Shown here piece after piece: positions 10,597-23,005 of a stretch of 64,000 nucleotides of DNA; the first letter of the stretch is position 1, and every line of letters begins with the position of its first letter. The notes beneath the pieces were generated by a model. The model worked only from the letters and a program-made list of their open reading frames with translations, did no database searches and was not told the origin of the DNA. The stretch is from Serilophus lunatus (taxonomy: Eukaryota > Chordata > Aves > Passeriformes > Eurylaimidae): the NCBI GenBank assembly GCA_013399895.1, contig VXBA01002163.1, positions 3,172 through 67,171 of the forward strand. Reading direction: 5' to 3'. Both the position numbers and the translations under genes were made by a program.

Positions 10597-13500
10597 CTCA
10601 ATGCCAGATGATGGCTAATTCTATGAAGCCAGATGGTCATATGGTACTGTAAAGTTTCTAGGAAACATTACCTATTCATTTGAGTCATTTGCATTGGCAA
10701 ACTTTTACCTTAGATCATCCCATGTACAGGAATTACCCAACAGCAAATGCTCATCTCCATTCCATGTAGGAAAGGCAGATGATCCTGGTCCACAATGACA
10801 CATTACTTAAGTAAATTTTGATTATGTGGGAAAACTTGACATCAGAATCCTTTGCATAAGTAATGCACCTAAATATATTCTTTATAGAATCACAGATACT
10901 GAGCAGATGAAAAATGAACTGAGAACAGCTATTACGACTGCGATTGTGTTTTACTACAGGCTTCCACTCTTACTCCTAGCAGAGGAGGTGCAATTAAGTT
11001 AGCGTGGTACTGGGTATTGCAAAACATGATAACCCTTGACCACTTGGGTTCCTCCAGAAAGGAATGGACTGCATGTTTTTTAAACTTAGGTCCAGAATGA
11101 ATTTAAAGCTTTTCTTCTGTCAGGTGTCTACAGGCATCTAGGAAACAGTAACTGGGGTTTCTGCTTTTCTTCTCCTCTTTCTTACTGATTCTAGAACAAA
11201 TGAAATCAGCATTTATCCTTGCTGGTCTCTTTTCACAAACATGGCTTAAGATGTCTCCTTGCTAGCTTCCCAATAGTTCAACTACCCATATTATGCTCAA
11301 ATCCTTCTTGCTACCTTCTTTTCTGAAAGTTCTCATGGATTTTATACAGCCATACATAAACCCATAGTTCCTTTGCTCTCTCTCCGATGAAGTTGAATGT
11401 GTGAATTCTTTTTTCCATTTCCTCTTTCTTTCCTATAGCCAGAACAAATAAATTATAGACTCTCAATTTGCATTGTTGCTGACACCTCTGACTCAATGTA
11501 CCAGCGCAATTCTGAAAGTGGATGGTAGGGTTTTACTGCGAGGATCAACTGACTACCTATCCATCACTGTGCCAATGACTCAAACTTGCTCACCTGCCCT
11601 CATTGCAAGTATGCAACATTGTACACTGGCATTTTTCCTGTAGTTTTTAATCAAACTTTTAAAAAATTTCCAAAAATTACTGTATTTTGTTGTTCACAGC
11701 ACATAACTTCAGTGTCACGGCTCAATTCTTGCCATATGGAACTATTACAGAAAGAATCTTTTGTAAATATTTCCAAATGAAAATTACCAGGCCACAGCCA
11801 GTTAGAAGAAAAAAAATAGAAGCTATTAGAAGATATCAGAATTGCAAGATCATTATCATCCACCTACTGTGCTTCAGTAGTCAAAATGTATTAGAGGTAG
11901 TCATGATAAAACTCTCTGTAACAGAATTCCTTCAAACATAATTTATTTTGAATTTAAACTATTTATGAAAATCACATGAAGTTAACAATAAAGACATAAA
12001 TGTCACAGGTTGTGAAAGACAATTTTCATCAATCACTTAGAATATAGTGTATCTGTTACACAGACTTATATGAATAGTTAACTAGGAATTTTGAATTAAC
12101 AATCATGCTACGTTTGTTAATTATGCTTTTGGTGACCATACGTACCTAAAAGAATTTTTTTCCCAAAGCTAATATATTACTTATAGTTTTTTGTTATAGA
12201 AACTTCAAAACAATAGAAATCAATCAGCTGAATAGCTTTTGTACTATGGAACTACATTTATGTGGTATTTAAGTAGTTACTGACACATTAAAAAAAAAAA
12301 TCCTGACTGATGAGTAGCTGAAACTGTCATGTAATCACTCTGTGATCTCCAGAGTTTCTGAAGTGTGCTCATGGAGGAAAACATTACACATAGAAGAGTA
12401 TGAGGTGTAAAAAGTAGAGAATGTTTGTAGTCAGACTATTTTCTGTGGTACATAATTAAATGAAAATTAACAAAATGTTTATGTAAAATTACTCCTACTC
12501 CAGGGTTCTTGTTTACTAGGTATTTGTTTATTATAAGGAGCCTATTCTGGAACCAGAAACAATTATTTCATCTCTGGGAAAACATCAAATGTTTATGGGT
12601 CTGAGAGCATAATCAGCAAGGAAATGAAGATGCTGACACTCCCTCTTACCCAACACATTGATTAAGGACTGTGGCACAATTGCAGGATAAATATTTCTTG
12701 TTGCCTAAGGGATTTGAAGTAATATCTCTTTTGTAAATTACTTAACATGCTTCAGCAAAGTCTAAAATGGGATTTCTCTCTCACCTAGAGCTGAACTGTT
12801 TAATTTCTGAGGCTGAAAAAGCTTTCTTCTATTCCAGTACATGAGAATGTTACTGTATATGAGAAGTTTTCTTTGACCGAAACCATTAGGCGCAGAAATA
12901 CAGTCATTTGCTTTGAACAACCAGTTTCAGTTCAGAGGCAGAAGTACAAATGAACCCAAATGAAGCCCTAGGTTTCTCTAGCATGCACATTAACAGAAGC
13001 ATCTATGAGATTTCTAATTTACACTTAAGCTTATCAGGTGATATTATAGCTCTATGTGAGCTGTATCTCTCCTTCACTGGCCAATTTTCTATGGCTAAAT
13101 TGGGAAGTTTAGCACAGCAACTGAGAAATTCTTCTGTAAGATGCACAGAAACAACCTATTTTTGGATTCAAATCTATGTTAGTTTTGGTCCTGACCAGAA
13201 AGCTAACTACATAAGTCTGTTGCTGGTATTTCTATCTATTTTTCAACAGAGGATGATTTCAGAAAGACAAGAGATTTGTGGACTACAAAAGGGCAAGAAA
13301 ACATCATAAACAATATAATGTGCCACCTAATTGAATGTATGATGGGGGCTATAAGAAACTGCAGGAAAAAACTGCATTAAACCCTCCCTCTTTACCTTTT
13401 TCAATGCAAGAAGATTTTGTTTCCATTTCTTCTATTTTTAGGCCCTGAAAGCTCAGCATGGGGTCTGAGAATCAAGCAGATTAGTTTTTATTAAGTGGTG

Positions 13501-14203
13501 AGTTTATCTAGAAAAATAACATTTATTTCTGACTCCACTGTCTCATGCTCAGTATTCAGTGACACTAAAAGTGCAAATTCCTTACCTGAGTGGTATTTGA
13601 AATTTACCAATTAACTTGCTGAAGCATACACCCAAGTAGAACACAGGTAACCCAATCTCAGTTTTTTTGGAACTTACAAGTCTAGCAAAAGTATAAATGA
13701 TTAAAATCAAATCAAACTACATCTTTCTTTTGGACTAAAGTCACTATAAAATTTGAATACATGAATTTCAGTCGGAAGTTTTCACTACAAAGGTTCCACT
13801 GTAGTGGTATTATAAACAAAAAACTAAAGAATGAAGAATTCATTATGAGAAATGAAAATTCAGAATACAAACAGGTATCTCTCAAGACTATAAAAATATT
13901 ACCTAGCTTCATACATTACCTAAACTTGAAACTGTACTATTTTCTCTTTATCTACAATGAACCCAAGGAAAATCTTCTCCATAATTAGCCTGCTGAGTAA
14001 ATAAATTCTCTGTGTTAATCTTGATACAGCTACGAAATAATTTAATCACAATTTTCAAGGTGTATGTTCTGTCTCAGCAGCCAGTTGATCTTTCTAAAAC
14101 GCAGTTTTGAAGTAGCAAATCTCAGGTTAACATCTTTGTTTTCCTAAAAAAATACTCCCTTAATACTGATTAACAGCACTGAAAAGCACTGATGCTTATT
14201 TCG
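10597..14203. other. AT-rich stretch, no feature recognised
   Basis: Nothing supported is found. The longest ORF (12950-13309 +, 119 codons) has no recognisable domain and no splice context I can defend. A short poly(A) run lies near 12290-12300. Confidence 0.45.
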
Positions 14204-14830
14204 ATCACTAGTGGTTGCTTCCACTAGGGGGGTTTTCTGGCTGACTATGGACGGACCTCCCCTAGAAAGCCATCCACAAAACGTGTCTTGCTCAAGGAGA
14301 ATCCAAATCTGTTTGTTTATTACAAGTTACCTTTATACTCTTAGACAGTTTATTCTAACTGCATTTAGATAACTGTAGCTTCTACTACAGGGTAATCCAA
14401 GGGTCTCTGTTAAGCTTATAGGATGTTTCAAAAAGGTGTCCATGAGCTGCTCCTCCAGTGATGCTCCTGATCATGCTGTGTGCACAAGTTGTGCACAAGT
14501 CTTTCCGTGGTGAAGGTTTTTGCCCATTTTTAGTCCTTCCTATTTCAACCTTCTATCTGTTACGTGCAGTTTGCTAAAACCTTAGACAAAGTGTTAATGC
14601 AGCTTTTGATATAATGTCACAGGAGTTTTTTCAGTTTATTATGTTATCTTTTTTCCTTGAGGAGGACTCAAGATCTGTTTCAGTTCCTCAATCACACATC
14701 AAGCCCAAGGTCCATTGAGCAATACAGGCCTGGTAACAGTTTACACAGTTTCACTTTAGGTAATACTACTGAAAGCAGATATTGGCCAGTAAGTTATAAA
14801 TTATATCCAAGGCTGGACAGTCCTTGTGAC
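14204..14830 (-). mobile_element. Possible antisense LTR, unclassified
   Basis: On the minus strand a TATAAAG box (14331-14337) is followed closely by AATAAA (14316-14321), a spacing used by some avian LTRs, with a slightly richer U5-like segment beyond. Near the low-coordinate end, CTAGTGG/CCACTAG form a perfect inverted repeat (14208-14214 and 14221-14227), and a second imperfect hairpin spans 14224-14266. A 10-base word TGTGCACAAG occurs at 14479-14488 and again at 14490-14499. I could not define ends or a target duplication, so the extent is a guess. Confidence 0.3.
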
Positions 14831-15108
14831 AGGTGAGTTGTATGTACTGTTTTCTCTTCTCCTGTTTCTATTTTGCAGTGTTATTACATATGAGGACATA
14901 ACAGTGGGTCTACTTCAAGCTTATTACACTATTAGCTCACAAGTAATGTGTCAGCCTGTTTATAAATTCGAATTGTTAACACCATCTCTTTTATTTGCCT
15001 AATCATGTCTCAAAACTGTATTTCTGTGCTTGTGTTCTTCAAATATTGCATATGCGAGATAGTTACTTTTTAGAATGAACTGACAGTAAGAAGCTGTTGG
15101 CATAGATG

Positions 15109-15660
15109 CAATTCACAAATCACAGAACCACAAAATTGTTTGGGTTGGAAGGGACCTCTGGAGATCATCTAACCCAACTCCCTGCCAAGGCAGGGTCATG
15201 TAGAGCAGGTTACACGGGAATGCATCTAGATGGGTTTCAAATGTCTCCAGAGATGGAGACTCCACGACTTCCCTGGGCAGCCTGTTCTAACGCTCTGACT
15301 CCCTCAATGTAAAGTTCTTCCTATTGCTGAGGTGGAACTTCTTTTGTTATAGTCTATGGCTGTTGCCCCTCATCCTGTTGCTGGACATCACTGAAAACAA
15401 TCTGACACTGTCCTCTTGACACCCACCAAGACTTCCAGCTCCCTCTGTACAGAGCTGCTCTCTTAATAGATCAGGCCCCAACCTGCACTAGTACTTGGGT
15501 TATTCCTCCCCAGGGACGGGACCCTACACTACTTGCCTTTGTTGAATCTCATTAGGTTTCCCTCCAGCCAATTTTCCAGCCTATTCAGAATCCACTGAAG
15601 GCTGCACAGCCTTCAGGTGTATCAGCCACTCCCTCCCATTTTCATATAATCAGTTTGTAT
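15109..15660 (-). mobile_element. CR1 LINE, antisense, with internal deletion
   Basis: The left edge is the reverse complement of a CR1 terminus (TCACAGAACCACAAAATTGT, then GGGTTGGAAGGGACCTCTGGA). In minus orientation, 15440-15640 encodes part of the CR1 reverse transcriptase C-terminal half, including NLMRFNKGK-like and RDLGVLV-like blocks. The ORF2 block then jumps directly to 3' untranslated sequence near 15390, so some hundreds of bases are deleted inside. The 5' side is truncated. Confidence 0.9.
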
Positions 15661-16337
15661 GCATTTTTTATTTATTGCAGAGATCTAAATACAAAATTCA
15701 CAGGTCTAAGATAAAATGTTGGTTTGTGAGTGTCCAAAGAACTTTGGACCCAAAAATGAACGAATTAATGTGACATATTCATATCTGTAAGCAGTTTATC
15801 ATCCTTGGCAAATATAGTACAGACAACTTTAAAGAGATAATGCAACCGGTGTGTAATGTAGGTAAAACATACAGAAATTAAACACATTATGTATTGCTAG
15901 CTTGACACACATGAATTTTCAACTTCTGAAGTACCTTTATTCTGCATTGACAGGTACAACTCACGTCTCTCCAGACATCCTATGTGTCGAATTCTCAATT
16001 ACACCAAGCTAAACACACTGTAATTTCTGAATACAGAACTCATGAAAGCAACACAAGCAATGAAGGTGAAGCATATATCATGTAGTTTGAACCATGCAGT
16101 GTCACATTAAAATAATTTATTTCTACTTAACTATCCACTTTGCTAAGATTTATCATCCCTATATGACAGGATCAACTGAAATGACATGTTGAGAGCTTAA
16201 GGACTGTTTGCATGAGCTGGGAATAGACAATGACAATTATGTTCATAGCCATAATATTACAGACACATATACCAGAACAAAATAATTTTTTTTTTCCAAG
16301 CATTTTAAAATATTTTGTGCATTTGGACAATCTCTCG
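15661..16337. other. AT-rich stretch, no feature recognised
   Basis: I see no recognisable repeat or coding sequence between the CR1 and the LTR. Confidence 0.4.
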
Positions 16338-16786
16338 TGTCATGGTTTCGAAATGGTATTCACCAATTAGTACTCTCACTAAAACCACAGACCACTCCCT
16401 CTTCCTTTCTCTCCTGTGATGCTTAAGAGGGGAATTGGTGGCGCAGAAGTCAAAGGTCACAGGTTGAAATGAGAATAATTTACTGGAAGCAGCAATGAGA
16501 TAAAAAAACAAATAGTAACAAATAATACTAATGTCAGATGGTACAAGTATAGAAATCATTCCTATGAACCACCTGCCCCCCACCCTGCCCTACTCCAACA
16601 ATAGACAATACTGGATGGCTCCCTCTGACACATTTACTCAACTAGAAGCCCCTTCTCCTTGGAAGAGACTCCCTTCCCCCTGCCCCGGCAGTGACCTGAC
16701 GTGCCATAGAATAACCTCCTGTTCTAGCCATGCCTCTTCTTGGCTACTGCAAAAAATAACCCTGCCCTGTCCAGAACCAGGGTGAC
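16338..16786 (-). mobile_element. ERVL-type solo LTR, antisense
   Basis: The + strand begins TGTCATGGTTT, the inverse of the CATGACA end of a well-known avian ERVL LTR. Near the other end, AACC and CCAGAACCAGG match the inverse of the TCCTGGTTTC...AGGGTTA start. Inside, the reverse complement carries CCAGTAAATTATTCTCATTTCAAC, written here in words as the AGTAAA poly(A) region followed by the conserved pyrimidine-rich R/U5 segment. The first 100 bases of the minus strand align with the partial LTR at 4349-4450. No coding region is attached and no target duplication is visible, so it is an old solo LTR. Confidence 0.75.
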
Positions 16787-18061
16787 TTGTCATCAATATT
16801 TGTTAGGGAATGAGACAAATTTATCACCCAACATAATATATAATGATAACTTATGCATCCCATGAAAAGAAATAACTATGTCTCAGCTAATTTTCTTTAA
16901 GCAGAGGTTGTGACATAAGTTTGTGGGAAAACACTGAGCAAGACAAAAAGTAGGAGGAGGAGCACTGTGTAAATGTTAAAGAGTTTTTCTTGGACAGAAA
17001 AACAGAGCAAAGGAAAATATTAATGGCAATTGCAAAAAAACCCACCGTGGGCTGGAAGGGTCTGCTCAACACTAGGATGCTTAGATGGAGTGCAGATGAA
17101 TGGCATTTTCACAACGGATATGTGCCCAATGTTTACAATGAGTCATCTGGCATTGGACCAACATGGAAAATTAAGCTGGCAAGAGAAGATTTTAAAAAAA
17201 CGCACGTAGAGCTACCAATAAAATACAGCTAGCATGAATGCCTTCTGCAGTGTCAGCTACTTAACTGGTCCTGCATGGCTTATTTCAACCTTCACTGTTA
17301 AAGACAGACTTTAGAAATAAATTATTTTCCCAAAGAACTAGTGACTAGTGTCAAAACTTGATGGCAGGAAATATGTGCAAAGTAATAGGTCATTCAACTT
17401 GCGTAAGATACCACAACAGAACTTGACTATTACTGAATGGGTTACAACCATTTTGTCTTTCTCCCTCCAGTATTCAAAAATATTATTGCAATTGTTGTTT
17501 CAATAATAGCAAAAGCAAAAAAATGGTATTTTTCATGATAAAAACCAAACAAAACCAAACAAAAAATCCCACAGAATGCATTTATACAGAGTAGTCAGAG
17601 TAACTGCATAGATTCCAAAATACTCATAAGCAGAACCTGGCCCAAAGGGAAGTAAATTGATCTCAAAGAGCAAAAGGGAAAAAATGTTAATTAAAATCAT
17701 TTCTGCATAAAATCAGGTTAATTGTCAGAGACAGACTGACAAGTTCATGCTAATGATGACCTGAACATGGGCCAGAGTTTATTGATGTGGTGGTAGGAAA
17801 AGGCTGAAGTGAAGAATGGCAAGAAAATCCCCCCTGGTGGTATTTAAACACTCTATTTAGACACTTTGAAAGAACCAGAAAGTGTATCACAGCTGAATAG
17901 CAGAGGAAATATGTCGAATGTTTTCTATTTTTGTACTATCTTTTTCAAAGAACCTCTTAAAATGCTTCATTGACAGTTGATTTTTCTCCCAGCATAGGCA
18001 ATCTGTTGTAAATTGCTTTGAAATACTATCTAAATAATCAAGTAGTAATTTTGGTTTGTAT
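16787..18061. other. AT-rich stretch, no feature recognised
   Basis: An 80-codon + ORF (16990-17232) has plausible-looking composition but no recognised family or splice sites. Nothing else stands out. Confidence 0.4.
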
Positions 18062-18066
18062 GGTTT
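18062..18066 (+). repeat. Target site duplication, left
   Basis: GGTTT immediately before the LTR start. The same five bases follow the LTR at 19111-19115. Confidence 0.85.
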
Positions 18067-19110
18067 TGTGATGGGTTGGAGAGGAAGATAATAACTCTTT
18101 TCCTTTCCTCGGACAAGCGAGGGGGTGGGGCTGAGCCCCTGAGCTACGGGATGGAGGTGGGACACTCCTGATCAGTACCTTGTCACGTTTGTTCCCGAGG
18201 GAAGGGGGAGGTTTTGGGGCAGACATGCCCTGCCTGGCATCTTATGGGACAGAGGAGCAAAGAGCCCCATTTCAACGCCAGAAGACTGCAAAGAAAAGTC
18301 GTCTCCCCTCTCCGTCTTGGAGCACATCGGGTCAGAAGATGGGAAAAGGAGGGGGTGCGCTTTCATAACCCTTTTCCCTGGACTTAACGCACTGCTCCAC
18401 TGGAGAGGCACTTGGGGTAAAGAACCCGCCGAGGCGGCTGCTTCCTCTTTGGGTGTGTCGTGCAGGAGAGAGAGCTACTCCGCACCACTGCCCACTGGGA
18501 CCCAGCACAACTCCTCCGCTCCCACCTTCCTCTGCAAACTCCTGAGCTCACCAGTCACTGTCTTTCTGCCATTGAGACCCCTGAGAGACCCCCGCAGACG
18601 CCCAGAGGCCACCGCAGACCCCTCACCAAAGATCTAGGTTCTTGTGCTCCCATCTCTAAGTCTTCCCCCGCGTTCCCAGGGGGTCTCGGTCCTAGGCTGA
18701 GTGCCACAGCGCCATCTCTTCCGCGGGAGGCTTCTCCCTGGGCTCAGCATCCACCACTCTCTTTGCACGTGTTTCTTCTCCCTCCTGGATTCCTGAAAGG
18801 GAGTCACTGCAGCCCCCGAGCTCCCGAGCATCCTCCGTTGCCCGGAGGAGTCAGTGCAGCTCCTGCACTTCCAGCACGCTGCAACTGCCAGAGGGCATAA
18901 GGGACAACTGTATTTCCAAGGACATTGATTGTTGTTTTTGTGGGCTTTTCTTTTTGGTGCACCACTTCAGTAACAAGTCATATCAGTTTACTCATATCCA
19001 CATCCATACACCCATCCATATTTACACCCATCTCATATGTTTAATAAATTGCTGCCTTTACGTCTCTCATTTGTTTGATAACACCTCTTATTGTCCTTTA
19101 ACCTAGGACA
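18067..19110 (+). mobile_element. Intact solo LTR, GC- and CpG-rich, 1044 bp
   Basis: The element starts TGTGATGGGTTGG and ends CCTAGGACA, i.e. TGT...ACA ends. Exact 5-bp GGTTT duplications lie on both sides, a length usual for class III (ERVL) integrations. Its first 850 bases are much richer in G, C and CpG than the surrounding AT-rich DNA. AATAAA at 19043-19048 sits where a poly(A) signal is expected near the U3/R end. No gag or pol sequence flanks it, so it is a solo LTR left by recombination. Orientation is set by the AATAAA. The GC-rich part has long chance ORFs (for example 146 codons at 18460-18900) that are not genes. The family is not named. Confidence 0.85.
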
Positions 19111-19115
19111 GGTTT
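19111..19115 (+). repeat. Target site duplication, right
   Basis: GGTTT directly after the LTR end, identical to 18062-18066. Confidence 0.85.
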
Positions 19116-19754
19116 TTATATCAAATATGTAGAAAAATAGATATTCCATACAGAAATAGTCTTATGAAAAGAATTCATTAAGAATTATACAGGCTTTGAA
19201 GAATAATCCAATACATGGGTGAGAAATGCTACAAAATCTACAATGAAGCATAAATACAATAAAGAACAATCTTAAAAAATTATGACCTGCAATTTGCACA
19301 GAAATGAACTAAAAATATCGTGTAATTTTTAAAAAATGCCTGCGGTCTGTGAGATTTCAGTCCTAAAGAAACAAGCTATAACTACCAGACACTGAGTGAA
19401 ACAGAATGGATCAAGAAAAGATTTAGGAAAAGGCTCAAACAATTTACTCTAGTTTGATATAGTATACAAATATATTTATACTGGTTATTCCAAAGGACCT
19501 CTTATAAAAATGGGACCTTTGCAAAACTTGCAAGTTGCTATTAAAATGCTATTTAGGAACAAATGCAGTTATTTACATTAAAGTCTGTATTAACAGTAAA
19601 ATTCCATTCACAATCATTTTCTCAAAGACCTAGAGCAGAAATATTTCAGTACTAAGCATTCAAAAATATAGAGATTTCAATATAGATACTGTACATTATA
19701 TTAGAAAATATATGTACTATATTAGAATTATGTATTACCGGTGCCTGACAGAAA
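19116..19754. other. AT-rich stretch, no feature recognised
   Basis: Very AT-rich with frequent stops; nothing recognised. Confidence 0.45.
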
Positions 19755-19927
19755 AGGTTGCCCGGAGATGTTATGGATGTCCCATCCCTTAAAGTGTTCA
19801 AGGCCAAGTTGGATTGGGCTTTAAGACACTTGGTCTAGTGGAATGTAACTGTCTATGGTTTGGGGCTTGGAACTAGATGATCTTTAAGGTCCTTTCCAAA
19901 CCTAAGCGCTCTGTGATTCTATGAATT
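19755..19927 (+). mobile_element. CR1 LINE 3' end, short
   Basis: This has the typical CR1 3' segment: AGGTTGCCCGGAGATGTTAT, then GTTCAAGGCCAAGTTGGA, GGCTTGGAACTAGATGATCT and TTTAAGGTCC. It ends in CTGTGATTCTATGA, the CR1 terminal repeats. Only about 170 bp remain, so it is strongly 5'-truncated. The GGAACTAGATGATCTTTAAGG form belongs to a different CR1 subfamily from the copies ending in ATCATCT/ATCCTAGAGG. Confidence 0.9.
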
Positions 19928-21007
19928 CACTTAAGATGCAGCAGAATCATTGGTCAAGGGTTATCAAGGGGAAAATCCTGCTCAATCAACTTAACCTCCT
20001 TTCAGATTTAACCTATAGAGTCAAAGCTGTGCTCTTATTAATTATATTAAAATTGCATAGATATCTCTAAAAAGTAAACAGCAAAGAAAAATCTATGCCA
20101 ACTGATGCCACCACATGGGAGTGTGTTTATTGTTTATTGGTATTTATTTACGCCAATGCAAAACCAAAGGTGTTACGGAAACAAGACACACATCACAAGT
20201 GGACATGGCTGAACAAGCTTACATCTTTTAAAATTTTTTTAGAGTGTCAGAACCCCAAGGAAAGAAATATAGCAACTGTGAATAAAATGACAATGAAAAC
20301 AAGATATATTCTTGAGTAGGTTTACAGCTTGACAGATTTAGACAACCCTACAGGATTGCACTGATCAAATGTTCCCCACATTCACTTATATTTGGTCTTT
20401 GATAATGTCTACTCTTTCATTGCTGCAGTTACACTCAAGGTGATCTTCATGATGTTCTTTCAGACAACATGTCACTGCCATTTCCCATAATGTTTTACTC
20501 AACTTTAAGCAATAGGCACGAGTAAACACAAAACTTTATCACACTAAGGACTTTTAGAAAGTACTTTCATGCCCATTCCCAGAGGCACACACTTCATATA
20601 AATAACTCAAGCAAATCAAAGAATTTAGAGGAGTGATCTAGGTAATTTTTGGTGTCTTGTTTTCACTTTCTGAATTTAAAGTTGGGAGAAGGAACAGAGA
20701 AATAGAGCCTGAGAGCAAGGCTGACACTTTCTTGGGTTTTCTTGAGGCTGTCCCCCAGCATTTCACAACCCAAATATGCAAGCAGTGGACAGAGAAGCAG
20801 ACATCTCTATATATATTATGTTCTCTGTCTGATAGCCAGTATTAAAAAGCTGCAAAAAAATGAAAAATTACTAAAAAAGTATATCTAAACATCTAATCAT
20901 ATAAATACCCACATATGCATATATAAAAAATTACACATTATTTACAAAAGATCCTCAATCTTTTGACTTAATAACATCTAGACAGCTTCTTGAGGGTAAT
21001 TATCATA
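19928..21007. other. AT-rich stretch, no feature recognised
   Basis: Two short + ORFs (20095-20319 and 20657-20845) are unrecognised. No repeat or RNA gene is seen. Confidence 0.45.
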
Positions 21008-22250
21008 AATCACAGAATATGATGAGTTGGAAGGCAGCCCTAAGCATCACCGAGTCAAACTCCTGGTCCTGTACAGGACCCTCCCCAACACTAACACCAC
21101 ATGCCTGAGAGCATCAGCCAAATGCTTCTTGAATTCTGTCAGCCTTGGTGCTGTGACCACTTCCTTGGGGAGTCTGTTTCAGGGTCCAGCCACTCTCTGG
21201 TGGAAAACCTTTTTCTAATATCCAATCTAAACCTCCACTGACACAACTTCAGGCCATTTCCTCATGTCCTGTCGCTGGTCACCACAGAGAAGAGATCAGT
21301 GCCTGCCCCTCCTCTTCCTCTCATAAAGAAGTTGTAAACTTCTCTTCACTCTCCTCTTCTCCGGGCTGAGCAGACCAAGTGATCTCAGCTGCTCTTCATA
21401 CAGCTTCCCCTCAAGGCCCTGCATCATCTTCATTTCTCTCCTTTGAACACTTTCTAATAGCTTGGAATCTTTTTTATACGGTGGTGCCAAAACTGCCACA
21501 ATATTCAAGGTGAGGCCAAACCTGCTCAGAACAGAGGGGGACAATCACATTCCTCAACCAGCTGATGATACTTTGCCTGATGCTTCCCAGGACATAGTTT
21601 GCCTTCCTGGGCAACCTGGGCACTGCTCACTCATATTCAGCTTGCCATCAACCAGAACCCCCACATCCTTTTCCATGGCAGTGCTTTCCAGCATCTCATT
21701 CCTCAGCCTGTACAAACATCCAGGGTTGCCCCATCCCAGGTGCAAAGTCTGGCACTTTTCCTTGAAGAACTTCATATGGTAGGTGATTGGCCAGTTCTCT
21801 AATTTTTCAAGGTCTGTCTGCAGGGCATTCAACAGAGTCAACAGCTCCTCCCAGTTTTGTCTTGACTGCAAACTTGCTTAGTATCCCTTCCAGTCCCGTG
21901 TCCAAATCATTTATGGAGATGTTGATGAGCACAGGGCCTAAGATGGAGCCCTGCAGAACCCCACTAGAGACAGGTCACCAGCCTGATGTCACCCCAGTCA
22001 TTACTGCCCTCTGTGCTCGACCCTTGAAGCAATAACCCACCCACTGCATGACATGCTTATCCAACTGGATGCCAGACATTTTGTCCAGAAAGACACTGTG
22101 AACAACAGTATCAGAAGCTTTACTGAAATCCAAAAGATGACATTAACTGGCTTCCCATGATCAGACAGGTGGGTTACCTTGCCATAAATCAGGTTTGCTA
22201 AGGAGAAATAATTCTCTCCTGATTGTCTTCCTGGTGGGTAGGGAGGAAGA
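21008..22250 (-). mobile_element. CR1 LINE, antisense, long copy with RT remnants
   Basis: The 3' terminus is at the left (ATCACAGAATATGATGAGTT). Going right, the minus strand reads backwards from the 3' end into ORF2. At 21296-21544 it encodes a C-terminal block containing KLLESVQRR and YEEQLRSLGLLSPEKRR. At 21554-21871 it encodes KEKCQTLHLGWGNPGCLYRL and KDVGVLVDGKLNMS. At 21900-22140 the RT palm is readable (SGVLQGSILGPVLINISIND). The catalytic FADD motif reads FAVK (about 21866-21877), so the RT was inactive apart from its frameshifts. ORF2 fades near 22200-22250; the 5' part is missing. It is the longest CR1 piece in the window. Confidence 0.92.
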
Positions 22251-22391
22251 CACTTCTTTAGTCTCACCTTTTCAAAAAAGAATGAAAGACTGATTTTTGC
22301 CTTGATGGCTAAACAAGAATATTACCAAACCCACTTTCAACCTAAGATATCTCTTTTCTTTCCTTTTTTTTCTTTTCTCTCTCTTTCTTTT

Positions 22392-22421
22392 CCTTTTCCT
22401 TTTCCTTTTCCTTTTCCTTTT
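22392..22421. repeat. Hexanucleotide run (CCTTTT)n
   Basis: Five perfect CCTTTT units lead into the pentamer array, with looser CT-rich sequence from about 22351 before them. Confidence 0.9.
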
Positions 22422-23005
22422 CCTTTCCTTTCCTTTCCTTTCCTTTCCTTTCCTTTCCTTTCCTTTCCTTTCCTTTCCTTTCCTTTCCTTTCCTTTCCTT
22501 TCCTTTCCTTTCCTTTCCTTTCCTTTCCTTTCCTTTCCTTTCCTTTCCTTTCCTTTCCTTTCCTTTCCTTTCCTTTCCTTTCCTTTCCTTTCCTTTCCTT
22601 TCCTTTCCTTTCCTTTCCTTTCCTTTCCTTTCCTTTCCTTTCCTTTCCTTTCCTTTCCTTTCCTTTCCTTTCCTTTCCTTTCCTTTCCTTTCCTTTCCTT
22701 TCCTTTCCTTTCCTTTCCTTTCCTTTCCTTTCCTTTCCTTTCCTTTCCTTTCCTTTCCTTTCCTTTCCTTTCCTTTCCTTTCCTTTCCTTTCCTTTCCTT
22801 TCCTTTCCTTTCCTTTCCTTTCCTTTCCTTTCCTTTCCTTTCCTTTCCTTTCCTTTCCTTTCCTTTCCTTTCCTTTCCTTTCCTTTCCTTTCCTTTCCTT
22901 TCCTTTCCTTTCCTTTCCTTTCCTTTCCTTTCCTTTCCTTTCCTTTCCTTTCCTTTCCTTTCCTTTCCTTTCCTTTCCTTTCCTTTCCTTTCCTTTCCTT
23001 TCCTT
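22422..23005. repeat. Perfect (CCTTT)n pentanucleotide array
   Basis: An uninterrupted CCTTT/AAAGG array of 584 bases (about 117 units) with no substitution that I can see. It is pure polypyrimidine on + and mirror-symmetric, so it could form a triplex (H-DNA). ORFs of 230-273 codons crossing it on both strands are translation artefacts of the repeat. Its printed length may be wrong because the array ends at an ambiguous base. Confidence 0.95.

Noticed and set aside
16990..17232. 80-codon ORF as a gene or exon
   Set aside because: No recognised family, no splice or promoter context, and a length expected by chance.
18460..18900. 146-codon ORF, Pro/Ser/Arg-rich, with other ORFs overlapping on both strands
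   Set aside because: It lies wholly inside the GC-rich solo LTR, where stops are rare, and overlaps equally long ORFs in other frames.
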